Shown piece after piece: positions 26,041 to 34,293 of a DNA stretch of 64,000 bases. Made by a program: the position numbers and the translations under genes. The first letter of the stretch is position 1; every line of letters begins with the position of its first letter. Source of the DNA: Mesorhizobium sp. Root157 (GTDB lineage Bacteria; Pseudomonadota; Alphaproteobacteria; Rhizobiales; Rhizobiaceae); assembly GCF_001427385.1 (NCBI RefSeq), contig NZ_LMGJ01000001.1, positions 186,001 to 250,000 on the forward strand, in the 5' to 3' direction. The notes under the pieces were generated by a model that searched no databases, was not told where the DNA came from, and saw nothing but the letters and a program-made list of their open reading frames with translations.

Positions 26041-26796
26041 GTGACCCTGCTTGACGTGTTCATCCTTTTCATCGCCGGTTTTCTGTCAGGCATCGTCAAC
26101 GCCATTGCCGGCGGCGGTACCTTTCTCACCTTCGGCGCGCTGACGCTGGTCGGCATGCCGCCGATCGTGGCCAATGCAACCTCCTCGATCGCCCAGTTGC
26201 CAGGCTATATCACCTCGACGCTGGCCTACTGGAAGGACATCAGCCGCATGTGGCGCGGCGCCATCGCCTTCGCGATCATTTCGGTGATCGGCGCCTCGAT
26301 CGGCTCGCTGACCCTTTTGGCCCTCGACAACCAGTCCTTCAGCGCCATGGTGCCCTGGCTGCTGATTGCGGCAACCGCGCTGTTCGCCGCCGGGCCATGG
26401 CTAAGGCCAGCCGCACCGCATGACCACACGGACGATGCAAGGCCCTCGCTGACCGGACGGATCGTGCAGTTCTTCACATCCATCTATGGCGGGTTTTTCG
26501 GCGCCGGCATGGGCGTCATGATGCTGGCCACGCTGAGCTTGACGGAAGGCGGCAGCTACCACCGCATGAACGCGCTGAAGAACATGCTGTCGATCATCAT
26601 CGCCAGCGTCGCCATCGTCATCTTCGTTTCGGGCGGCGTCATCGCCTGGCTGCAGGCCGCGGCCATGGTTCCGGGCGTGGCTGTCGGCGGCTACGCCGGC
26701 GTGTGGACGGCAAGGCGCGTGCCGCAATCGGTCGTGCGCGGCATCGTCATTGCCGTCGGCCTGCTGCTTGCCGGCTACTATTTCGTCAAGGGCTGA
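26041..26796 (+). CDS. TSUP/TauE family sulfite or sulfonate exporter-like permease
   Basis: A 251-residue integral membrane protein of the TauE/SafE (TSUP) family, which moves sulfur-containing anions or organic acids. The duplicated family core is visible: GFLSGIVNAIAGGGTFLTFG and, in the second half, SIYGGFFGAGMGVMMLATL, each a glycine-rich loop opening a four-helix bundle. The start is a GTG at 26041. Substrate unknown. The next small membrane gene is convergent. Confidence 0.87.
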   Translation: MTLLDVFILFIAGFLSGIVNAIAGGGTFLTFGALTLVGMPPIVANATSSIAQLPGYITSTLAYWKDISRMWRGAIAFAIISVIGASIGSLTLLALDNQSFSAMVPWLLIAATALFAAGPWLRPAAPHDHTDDARPSLTGRIVQFFTSIYGGFFGAGMGVMMLATLSLTEGGSYHRMNALKNMLSIIIASVAIVIFVSGGVIAWLQAAAMVPGVAVGGYAGVWTARRVPQSVVRGIVIAVGLLLAGYYFVKG

Positions 26797-26814
26797 AGTC
26801 CGGCCGCGGCGGCG

Positions 26815-26976
26815 TTAACCCCAATGACCGGCTATGCCGGCCACCGAAGTCGCCGCCAGCGCCAGCACCGCCAGCTTCCAGAAATCGGAACGCCGCTTCA
26901 GGCCCGGCCAGCCAAGCGGCTTGATCAGTTGGATGATCATCAGGGCAAGGATGACAAGGGCAAGCACTTTCGTCAT
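26815..26976 (-). CDS. Small two-helix membrane protein
   Basis: A 53-residue protein: MTKVLALVILALMIIQLIKP (helix 1), a basic linker GLKRRSDFW, then LAVLALAATSVAGIAG (helix 2). This length and pattern match small conserved rhizobial membrane proteins of unknown function. An AAAGG site lies about six bases before ATG 26976. It ends 18 bases from the convergent TSUP gene. Confidence 0.6.
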   Translation of the reverse strand: MTKVLALVILALMIIQLIKPLGWPGLKRRSDFWKLAVLALAATSVAGIAGHWG

Positions 26977-27131
26977 GCTTGCCTTTGAACAGGATCGCAA
27001 CGCGGTGTCAAAGCCTGCCTGAATTCCTGAACTGCAAATCTAACCCGATTTTCTAAACCTAAGTCAGATAGACGATGGCCTGGAGGAGCGCGTAGATAGG
27101 CTCAGGCACAGGACCGCTCGGAGGAAGAGGC

Positions 27132-29039
27132 ATGGCATCGCGTTATCATCAGGTCTACGCCGGCTGGAAACGGGATTCGGATGCGTTCTGGGCCGAGGCG
27201 GCGGGCGATATCGACTGGTTCACGCCATTCGATAAAGTCTTCGATGCGGATGCCGGCGTCTATGGCCGCTGGTTTCCCGGAGCCACCTGCAACACCTGCT
27301 ACAATGCGGTCGACCGCCACGTGGCAAGCGGGCGGGCCGATCAGCTTGCCCTGATCCACGACAGCGCCATTGCCGGAACGGTGCGCACATTCACCTATGC
27401 CGAACTGAAGCGCGAAGTGGTGGCGCTTGCCTCGGTGATGAAGAATCAGGGCATCGGCAAGGGCGACCGCGTCATCATCTACATGCCGATGATCGCCGAA
27501 GCGACCTTCGCCATGCTGGCCTGCGCGCGCCTCGGCGCCATCCACTCCGTGGTGTTCGGCGGCTTCGCGGCGCGCGAGCTTGCCACCCGCATCGAGGACG
27601 CCCAGCCGAAGGCGGTGATCTCCGCCTCCTGCGGCCTCGAGCCGAACCGCACCATCGCCTACAAACCCCTGCTCGACGAGGCCATCGAACTGGCAAGGCA
27701 CAAGCCCGAGCGCTGCATCGTCGTGCAGCGCGAGCAGCTGGCCTGCGACATGACCGAAGGCCGCGACATCGACTACGCCGATGCGGTTGCCCGCGAGAAG
27801 GCTGCCGGCGCCAATGTCGACTGCGTGCCGGTTGCCTCCACCGATCCGCTCTACGTACTTTATACGTCAGGCACGACCGGCCAGCCGAAGGGCGTGATCC
27901 GCGACAATGGCGGCCACATGGTCAGGCTGAAATGGTCGATGTACAATGAGTTCGGCATCGAGCCGGGCGAAGTGTTCTGGGCGGCTTCCGATGTCGGCTG
28001 GGTCGTCGGCCATTCCTACATCGTCTACGCCCCGCTGCTGCACGGCTGCACCACCGTCATGTTCGAGGGCAAGCCGGTCGGCACGCCGGATGCAGGCACC
28101 TTCTGGCGCGTCATCGAGCAGCACGGCGTGGTGGCGCTGTTCACCGCTCCCACCGCCTTCCGCGCCATCAAGGGCCAGGACCCCAAGGGCGAATTCGTCC
28201 CGAAATACGATCTGTCGAAATTCCGCACCCTGTTCCTGGCCGGCGAGCGCGCCGACCCCGAGACCATCAAATGGGCGGAACAAAGACTTGGCGTTCCGGT
28301 CATCGACCACTGGTGGCAGACGGAAACCGGCGCGCCGATCACCCACAACCCGGTCGGCCTCGGCCTGTTGCCGCTCAAATACGGCTCGCCCGGCGTGCCG
28401 ATGCCGGGCTACGACATCCGTATCCTGAACGACGCCGGCCACGAGGTGCCGAACGGAACGCTGGGCAACGTGGTGCTGAAATTGCCGCTGCCGCCGGCAT
28501 GCCTGCCGACGCTGTGGAATGCCGACAAGCGCTTCCATCAAGCCTATCTCGACGAGTTCCCCGGCTACTACAAGACCGCCGATGCCGGCATTCTCGACGA
28601 CGACGGCTACCTGTTCGTGATGGCGCGCACCGACGACATCATCAACGTTGCCGGCCATCGGTTGTCGACCGGGGCGATGGAAGAAGTGCTGGCCGAACAT
28701 CCCGACGTTGCCGAATGTGCGGTCATCGGCATCGCCGACGCCATGAAGGGGCAGACCCCGCTTGGCCTCGTCGTGCTCAATGCCGGGGTGACGCGCGACC
28801 TCGCGGCAATCGAAAAAGAGGCGATTGCGCTGGTGCGCGACCGCATCGGCCCGGTCGCCGCCTTCAAGACGGTGGTGACCATCAAGCGCCTGCCCAAGAC
28901 CCGCTCGGGCAAGGTGCTGCGCGGCACCATGCAGAAGATCGCCGACAAGGAAGAATGGAAAATGCCGGCCACCATCGACGATCCAGCCATCCTCGACGAG
29001 ATTACCGAGGCGCTGAAAGCGCGCGGCATCGGCGTCTAG
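27132..29039 (+). CDS. prpE: Propionyl-CoA synthetase (PrpE)
   Basis: A 635-residue AMP-forming acyl-CoA synthetase that activates propionate (and acetate less well) to the CoA ester. The N-terminal YHQVYAGWKRDSDAFWAEAA and WFPGATCNTCYNAVDRHV are typical of the PrpE/acetyl-CoA-synthetase branch. Catalytic motifs: YVLYTSGTTGQPKGV (P-loop), WWQTETGAPI, GYYKTADAG and, at the end, PKTRSGKVLRGTM with the lysine that is acetylated in relatives. Length is right for PrpE. It stands alone; a palindromic repeat follows directly after the stop. Confidence 0.92.
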   Translation: MASRYHQVYAGWKRDSDAFWAEAAGDIDWFTPFDKVFDADAGVYGRWFPGATCNTCYNAVDRHVASGRADQLALIHDSAIAGTVRTFTYAELKREVVALASVMKNQGIGKGDRVIIYMPMIAEATFAMLACARLGAIHSVVFGGFAARELATRIEDAQPKAVISASCGLEPNRTIAYKPLLDEAIELARHKPERCIVVQREQLACDMTEGRDIDYADAVAREKAAGANVDCVPVASTDPLYVLYTSGTTGQPKGVIRDNGGHMVRLKWSMYNEFGIEPGEVFWAASDVGWVVGHSYIVYAPLLHGCTTVMFEGKPVGTPDAGTFWRVIEQHGVVALFTAPTAFRAIKGQDPKGEFVPKYDLSKFRTLFLAGERADPETIKWAEQRLGVPVIDHWWQTETGAPITHNPVGLGLLPLKYGSPGVPMPGYDIRILNDAGHEVPNGTLGNVVLKLPLPPACLPTLWNADKRFHQAYLDEFPGYYKTADAGILDDDGYLFVMARTDDIINVAGHRLSTGAMEEVLAEHPDVAECAVIGIADAMKGQTPLGLVVLNAGVTRDLAAIEKEAIALVRDRIGPVAAFKTVVTIKRLPKTRSGKVLRGTMQKIADKEEWKMPATIDDPAILDEITEALKARGIGV

Positions 29040-29140
29040 AGCGCGTCGCGATCTTTCAGATTCGCTGGCGCGCTCAAAGCGTTTGTTTTTATGCATGTCG
29101 TTATCCCGAAGCCGGTTCCCACTCTCGGGCGACATGCATT
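29040..29140 (+). repeat. RIME1-like palindromic element
   Basis: About 100 bases with two hairpins: first gagcgcgtcgcga with tcgctggcgcgctc, then gcatgtcg..cccgaa / ttcccactctcgggcgacatgc. It begins immediately after the prpE stop, so it may serve as a 3' end. The build (about 100 bp, two palindromes, between genes) fits the Rhizobium intergenic mosaic element RIME1 as I remember it. The rest of the gap to 29407 shows no gene. Confidence 0.75.
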
Positions 29141-29407
29141 AGAAGGATTCAGGCGATGGTGGCCGCGAACGGCGGCTCTCCGCGCTTCCGGTGCCCATGT
29201 ACCTTCAAGCAGATTGCGCTTCGGTTCTCGAAAGCCGCCTTTTTAAGCTCGCCCTGATCTGAACGCCGGGCGAAGATTGAGTCGGGAGAATTTCATCTTT
29301 CGCTAAACAGCGGCTGCGCGATGCCGTAAAAGCCCCAGCCTGATTCCCATTGCCGTCTGCAACCAAACAGTGGCGGCGATGTTTCTTAAGTCCCGCACGG
29401 GAGTTTC

Positions 29408-31177
29408 ATGCTGACACTGCCCCAGATCCTTTCCTTCGCCGTGATCGCGCTGATGATGGGGGCCTTCGTGTGGGGCCGCGTGCGCTACGATCTCGTCGCG
29501 GTCGGCTCCCTGCTGCTGGCGGTGGCGGTCGGCATCGTTCCGTTCGACAAGGCGTTCTCGGGTTTCAGCGACGACATCGTCATCATCGTCGGCAGCGCGC
29601 TTCTGGTCAGCGCCGGCGTGGCGCGCAGCGGCATCATGGAATTCGCCATCCAGCGTTTCGCGCCGAGCTTGAGTTCGGTCCGCGCCCAGATCGCCTTGCT
29701 GGTGATAACCGTTGCCGTGCTGTCGGCCTTCGTCAAGAACATCGGCGCACTGGCGATCATGATCCCCATCGCCTTCCAGTTCGCGCGGCGCACCAACGTC
29801 TCGCCATCCACTTTCCTGATGCCGATGGCATTTGCCTCGCTGCTTGGCGGGTTGATGACGCAGATCGGCACCTCGCCCAACATCGTGGTGTCGCGCTTGC
29901 GCGAAGAACTGACCGGCACGCCGTTCTCGATGTTCGACTTCACCCCCGTCGGGCTGGCGCTGACGGTTGCCGGGTGTGTTTTCCTGACCCTGTTCTACTG
30001 GCTGGTGCCGCAACGCGAGCGGCAGGACCCCTCGCTGCAGGAAGCGGTGGCGATCAAGGACTATTCGGCCGAGGCAAGGGTGACGCAGGATTCGACCGTG
30101 GTCGACAAGCCGCTGGCCAATCTGCTGAAGGTTTCGGCCGGCGAAGCGGTCATCACCTCGATCCTGCGCGGCGGCGGCTTGCGCATCGCCCCCTTGCCCG
30201 ATGCCATCTTGCGGGCCGGCGACATATTGCTGATCGAAGGCAGCCCGGACGCGCTGGACAGGCTGGTGGCGCAGGCCAAGCTCAAGCTCGGCGACGAGCG
30301 CGCGCCCGACAGCAACGCCGAGACCGTGGCGGTCGAGGCCGTCGTCACCGAGCGCTCGAGCCTGATCGGCTGGTCGGCGAAGCACCTGCTGCTTTACGAC
30401 CGCTTCAACATCAACCTGCTGGCGGTGAGCCGCAGCGGCGAACGGCTGGACCAGCGGCTGGGAACGATCACGCTGCGCTTCGGCGACGTCTTGGTGATCC
30501 AGGGCGAGCGCAAGGGACTGCCGCAGTTCCTGCGCGATTTCGGACTGTTGCCGCTGGCCGAGCGGCCCTTGCTGCTGGGCAATGTCAGGAACGGCATCGT
30601 GCCGCTGCTGATCCTTGTCGCCGCCATGGGCTCGACGGCGATCGGCATCCTGCCGGTGACGGTCGCGTTCTTCGGCGCCGCCGTTATGATGGTGCTGACC
30701 CGCGTCATTCCGGTGCGCGACGTCTACAACGCGCTGGACGGGCCGATCCTGGTCATGCTGGCGGCGCTTATACCCGTCAGCGATTCGCTGCGCACCACCG
30801 GCGCCACCGAGCTGATCGCCACGCTGCTGGCCGGCTTCGGCCAGGTGCTGCCGGGTTACGGCGCGCTGGCGTTGATCCTCATCGCGGCGATGATGGTGAC
30901 GCCGTTTCTCAACAATGCGGCGACCGTGCTGGTGATGGCGCCGATTGCCTCGGGCTTCGCCACCACGCTCGGCTATCAGCCGGAAGCGTTCCTCATGGCG
31001 GTGGCGATCGGCGCCGGTTGCGATTTCCTGACCCCGATCGGCCACCAGTGCAATACGCTGGTGATGGGTCCGGGCGGCTACCGCTTTTCCGATTATCCGC
31101 GGCTTGGCCTGCCGTTGTCGCTGCTGGTGATCCTCGTCGCCGTGCCGATGCTGATGATGGTGTGGCCGCTCAGATAG
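29408..31177 (+). CDS. SLC13/DASS-type permease with two TrkA-C domains
   Basis: A 589-residue transporter of the divalent anion:sodium symporter group. The membrane part is split: helices fill residues 1-200 and 385-589, and between them lie two TrkA-C (RCK-C) regulatory domains (around 210-290 with DAILRAGDILLIEGS, and 300-375 with TLRFGDVLVIQGE). Family loops: FSDDIVIIVGSALLVSAGVA, GGLMTQIGTSPNIVVS in the first half and FLNNAATVLVMAP, PIGHQCNTLVMGPGGY in the second. The substrate (sulfate, dicarboxylate or other) cannot be told. It stands alone between two repeat elements. Confidence 0.87.
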   Translation: MLTLPQILSFAVIALMMGAFVWGRVRYDLVAVGSLLLAVAVGIVPFDKAFSGFSDDIVIIVGSALLVSAGVARSGIMEFAIQRFAPSLSSVRAQIALLVITVAVLSAFVKNIGALAIMIPIAFQFARRTNVSPSTFLMPMAFASLLGGLMTQIGTSPNIVVSRLREELTGTPFSMFDFTPVGLALTVAGCVFLTLFYWLVPQRERQDPSLQEAVAIKDYSAEARVTQDSTVVDKPLANLLKVSAGEAVITSILRGGGLRIAPLPDAILRAGDILLIEGSPDALDRLVAQAKLKLGDERAPDSNAETVAVEAVVTERSSLIGWSAKHLLLYDRFNINLLAVSRSGERLDQRLGTITLRFGDVLVIQGERKGLPQFLRDFGLLPLAERPLLLGNVRNGIVPLLILVAAMGSTAIGILPVTVAFFGAAVMMVLTRVIPVRDVYNALDGPILVMLAALIPVSDSLRTTGATELIATLLAGFGQVLPGYGALALILIAAMMVTPFLNNAATVLVMAPIASGFATTLGYQPEAFLMAVAIGAGCDFLTPIGHQCNTLVMGPGGYRFSDYPRLGLPLSLLVILVAVPMLMMVWPLR

Positions 31178-31222
31178 AGCATAACCCCGAAAGACAATGC
31201 CGGTTTTCGGAAAGAATCATGC
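31178..31222 (+). repeat. Degenerate palindromic repeat after the SLC13 gene
   Basis: gagcataa.cccgaaag then ccggttttcggaaag..tcatgc, an eroded version of the short rhizobial palindrome, starting right after the stop at 31177. Confidence 0.5.
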
Positions 31223-31238
31223 CCGGCAAAAAGATGTC

Positions 31239-31256
31239 CTGACAGACTGCTGTCAG
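31239..31256. promoter_or_regulatory. CTGACA-N6-TGTCAG operator, copy 1
   Basis: Perfect 6-bp arms around six bases, ending 47 bases before the small gene at 31304. The same arms and spacer recur before the WYL regulator. Confidence 0.65.
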
Positions 31257-31303
31257 CAGGCCTGTGCGATGATGCCTTTCATCAAATCGAGAGGAGCGCC
31301 GTC

Positions 31304-31477
31304 ATGACCCGTTTGAGCATTGTCACCACGATGAAGCACTATGCCGGCAAGGTCCGCACCATCCGCAACGAGATTCGCACCGAGCGTTTCATGAACTCGC
31401 TGCCGCCCGAAATCCGCGCCGACATCGGCTGGCCGGACATGCATCGCGGCGAGGGCAATCGGCCGAATTTCTCTTGA
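31304..31477 (+). CDS. 57-residue DUF1127-like protein
   Basis: MTRLSIVTTMKHYAGKVRTI then RNEIRTERFMNSLPPEIRAD and IGWPDMHRGEGNRPNFS. The ERFMNSLPPEIRADIGWPD part resembles the small basic DUF1127/YjiS family (… LPPEIRKDIGWPD in rhizobial members), whose members are linked to stress, phosphate and carbon responses and sometimes RNA turnover. A GAGGAG site is seven bases before the ATG. It is upstream of the WYL regulator and shares its operator palindrome. Confidence 0.72.
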   Translation: MTRLSIVTTMKHYAGKVRTIRNEIRTERFMNSLPPEIRADIGWPDMHRGEGNRPNFS

Positions 31478-31520
31478 AGGTCTTGGATATTGCCGCGCCC
31501 TGCCCCAGATTGAACGCATC

Positions 31521-31542
31521 TCCTGACATGATGTTGTCAGGA
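31521..31542. promoter_or_regulatory. CTGACA-N6-TGTCAG operator, copy 2
   Basis: Here the arms extend to eight bases (TCCTGACA ... TGTCAGGA). It ends 46 bases before the WYL regulator start, the same spacing as copy 1 before the small gene. Confidence 0.7.
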
Positions 31543-31588
31543 GCCTCGTGCGACAACGGAGGTCGCGCCAAAGGAAACGAGGGACACC

Positions 31589-32305
31589 ATGCGTCGCGCC
31601 GACAGGCTTTTCCAGATCGTCCAGCATCTGCGCGGCGGCCGGCTGGTGACCGCGCAGAAGCTCGGCACCTGGCTGGAGGTTTCCGAACGGACCATCTATC
31701 GCGACATTGCCGACCTGCAATCGACTGGCGTGCCGATCGATGGAGAGGCCGGCGTCGGCTACATGATGAGGGAGGGTTTCGACCTTCCGCCGCTGATGTT
31801 CACGCGTGACGAGATCGTGGCGCTGGTCGCCGGTGCGCGCATGGTGCGCGCCTTCGGCGGGGCTGCGATGGCCCGCGCCGCCGACGAGGCGCTGGTCAAG
31901 ATCGGCGCGGTGCTGCCCGACAGCGAGCGCGAGCGCATCGCCAGGACGGAAATCCACACGCCGATGTGGGTGGTGAGCGACAGCGCCCGCGAGGCCATCG
32001 ACATCATCGAACGCGCCGTCGAAAAGCGACAGGTGCTGACCATCGACTATTGCGACGAGGCCGGCCGCTCGACGGACCGCGATGTCCGCCCGCTCGGCCT
32101 GTGGTTCTGGGGCAAGGTGTGGACGCTGGTCGCCTGGTGCGAGATGCGCAACGATTTCCGTGCCTTCCGCATCGACCGCATCGCCTCGGTGGTGAAAGCC
32201 GACAGGGTGTTCAAGCCTGAACGCGGCAAGCAGTTGGCCGACTTCTATCGCGCCGTCGAGCGCAGCGAATCCTACGGCATGGGCCCGTCCGCACGCGGCA
32301 TGTGA
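31589..32305 (+). CDS. YafY-type HTH and WYL domain regulator
   Basis: A 238-residue regulator. The N-terminal winged helix (MRRADRLFQIVQHLRGGRLV, LEVSERTIYRDIADLQSTG) is followed by a WYL domain (about 140-215; VLTIDYCDEAGRSTDRDVRP, LGLWFWGKVWTLVAWCEMR, AFRIDRI). The WYL core itself reads WTL. Such proteins sense small ligands or nucleic acids and usually act on neighbouring genes. The matching palindromes before this gene and before the 57-residue gene suggest that it controls both and is autoregulated. Confidence 0.9.
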   Translation: MRRADRLFQIVQHLRGGRLVTAQKLGTWLEVSERTIYRDIADLQSTGVPIDGEAGVGYMMREGFDLPPLMFTRDEIVALVAGARMVRAFGGAAMARAADEALVKIGAVLPDSERERIARTEIHTPMWVVSDSAREAIDIIERAVEKRQVLTIDYCDEAGRSTDRDVRPLGLWFWGKVWTLVAWCEMRNDFRAFRIDRIASVVKADRVFKPERGKQLADFYRAVERSESYGMGPSARGM

Positions 32306-32320
32306 ATTCGTCGGCGTTGT

Positions 32321-33115
32321 CTAAGCAGGCGTCTTGGGCTGCGTAGACCTGCTGCGGATCAGCAAAGCGATTGCCGCCACCAACAGCGTCCCGACGATGA
32401 ACAGGAAGGCGGCGGCGGCAATGGCCGGGCTGATGTTCTCGCGGATGGTGGAAAACATCTGCCTGGCCAGCGTGCGCTGGTTGGGGCCGGCCACGAACAG
32501 CGTCAGCACCACTTCGTCGAGCGATGTCGCGAAGGCGAATACCGCGCCGGACAGGATGCCCGGCAAGGCGAGCGGCAAGGTCACGCGCCGGAACACCGTC
32601 AGCGGCGAAGCGCCGAGGCTGAGCGCGGCGCGCTCGACGCGCCGGTCGATGCCCGCCAGCGAGGCCGAGACACTGACCACCACGAAGGGGACGGCGACCA
32701 CCGTGTGCGCGCAGATGACCCCGGCATAGCTGTTGGCAAAGCCGATCTGGACGAAGAACACCTGCATGCCGACGCCCAGCACCACCGCCGGCACCACCAT
32801 GGGCAAGAGGAAGGCCGTCCTGAACAGGCCGGGCAGGATGAGGCCGCTATTGCGCAGGCCGAGCGCTGCCATGGTTCCCAGCACGCCGGCCAGGATCGTG
32901 GTGCCGGTGCCGACGATCAGGCTGTTGACGATCGACAACCGCCACGCGTCGGCTACCGCAAGCTCGCGGAACCAGCGCAGCGAATAGTCCGGGATCGGGT
33001 AGGTGAGGAAGATGCTGGAGGTGAAGGCAAGCGGCAGGATCGCGATCAGCGGCGCGATGAGAAAGAGCACCGCGAACACGCCGAACAGCAGCCGGGCGAC
33101 ATCGATGAGCCGCAT
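32321..33115 (-). CDS. Spermidine/putrescine-type ABC transporter permease (PotC-like)
   Basis: A 264-residue permease with six helices and the coupling loop ERAALSLGASPLTVFRRVTL, then PGILSGAVFAFATSLDEVVL, typical of PotC. ATG 33115 shares one base with the stop of the preceding permease (TGATG), so the two are translationally coupled. In-frame sequence further upstream lies inside that gene and is not coding. It is last in a four-gene transporter set (binding protein, ATPase, two permeases). Confidence 0.92.
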   Translation of the reverse strand: MRLIDVARLLFGVFAVLFLIAPLIAILPLAFTSSIFLTYPIPDYSLRWFRELAVADAWRLSIVNSLIVGTGTTILAGVLGTMAALGLRNSGLILPGLFRTAFLLPMVVPAVVLGVGMQVFFVQIGFANSYAGVICAHTVVAVPFVVVSVSASLAGIDRRVERAALSLGASPLTVFRRVTLPLALPGILSGAVFAFATSLDEVVLTLFVAGPNQRTLARQMFSTIRENISPAIAAAAFLFIVGTLLVAAIALLIRSRSTQPKTPA

Positions 33116-34293
33116 CACAGGCTTCCCGCGCGATCTGACGACAGGCGTCCGTAGACGGCATAGAGCGCCAGCGTCGCCACCAGCAGGATGGCGCCGAGCG
33201 CCCCCGCCATGCCCCAGTTGGCCGAGCCGAGGGCGTAGAAGGCGATGACCGACGAGATCATCTGGTCTTGCGCCCCGCCGATCAGGGCGGGCGTGATGTA
33301 GTAGCCGATGGCCGTCATGAACACGAGCAGCGAGCCGGAAACAACGCCGCGCAGGCTGAGCGGCAACAAAACCCGCAGGAACGCCCGCCACGGCGGCGCG
33401 CCGAGCGATGCCGCCGCCGGCATCAGGTTCTTCGGTATGGCAAGCAGAACCGAATAGATCGGCAGCACCATGAACGGCAACAGCACATGCGTCATGGCGA
33501 TGACGACGCCAAGGCGGTTGAAGATCAGTGGCAACGGGCCGTCGATCAGGCCGAGGCCGATCAGCGTATCGTTGATGAGGCCCTTTTCCTGCAGCAGGAT
33601 GAACCAGGCGGCGGTGCGCACCAGAAGCGATGTCCACAAGGGCAGCAACACGGCGCCGAGCAGCAATTGCCGCTTCCAGCCGGTGAGCGACGCCGCCAGC
33701 ATGGCGTAGGGCAGTCCGATCAGGGCGCAGGCAATCGTGACCACCGCACCGATCCACAGCGTGCGGATCAGGATCGCCGTATTGGCCGACGCCTCGGCCG
33801 GCAATGCCACCACCTTGCCCGCCGCATCGCGCTGGTAGTCGAGGGCAGCGAGCAGGTTGCGGTCCGTATAGGGATAGGTGGAGTTGGCAACCGCGCGCCA
33901 GAAGCGCACATCGGCCCACCTCTTGTCGACCGCGACAAGGTCGAGCGGACCGCTCTGCTCCTGTGCCGCCCGCACGGTCTTGCTCATCAGCGTGCGAAAG
34001 CCGTTCTGGGCGCTGTTCAGCCGCCGCACGGCATCGCCCAGCAATTGCTGGTCATCGATAGCGCGCAAATCCTCCACGAATGCCTGCTTCATCGCGATGG
34101 GCGGCTCGGACTGCCGGTCCCAGCCCAGCGCCGCCTCGGCGGTTGCCGGAAAGGCGCGTAACCCGACAGGATCGGAAACCGATTCCTTCAACACCGAGAC
34201 AAGCGGCCAGGCAAAAAACAGCGCCAGAAAAAGCACCAGCGGCGCAACCAGCCCAAGCGCGCCGAGCCTAGTCCGGGCGGTTGCCTCGCTCAT
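33115..34293 (-). CDS. Spermidine/putrescine-type ABC transporter permease (PotB-like)
   Basis: A 392-residue permease, longer than usual PotB (about 290) because of an insertion of about 110 residues between helix 1 and helix 2 (KESVSDPVGLRAFPATAEAA through DYQRDAAGKV), which would be periplasmic. The PotB loop is MPAAASLGAPPWRAFLRVLL, followed by SLRGVVSGSLLVFMTAIGYY. ATG 34293 overlaps the ATPase stop by four bases (ATGA). The large loop, common in some rhizobial PotB relatives, may contact the binding protein. Confidence 0.9.
   Translation of the reverse strand: MSEATARTRLGALGLVAPLVLFLALFFAWPLVSVLKESVSDPVGLRAFPATAEAALGWDRQSEPPIAMKQAFVEDLRAIDDQQLLGDAVRRLNSAQNGFRTLMSKTVRAAQEQSGPLDLVAVDKRWADVRFWRAVANSTYPYTDRNLLAALDYQRDAAGKVVALPAEASANTAILIRTLWIGAVVTIACALIGLPYAMLAASLTGWKRQLLLGAVLLPLWTSLLVRTAAWFILLQEKGLINDTLIGLGLIDGPLPLIFNRLGVVIAMTHVLLPFMVLPIYSVLLAIPKNLMPAAASLGAPPWRAFLRVLLPLSLRGVVSGSLLVFMTAIGYYITPALIGGAQDQMISSVIAFYALGSANWGMAGALGAILLVATLALYAVYGRLSSDRAGSL

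Noticed and set aside
29303..31045. Minus-strand open frame of about 580 codons
   Set aside because: Antisense to the SLC13-type permease; no domain.
33116..33919. Upstream in-frame extension of the PotC-like permease
   Set aside because: It lies inside the PotB-like gene in another frame; the TGATG junction sets the start at 33115.
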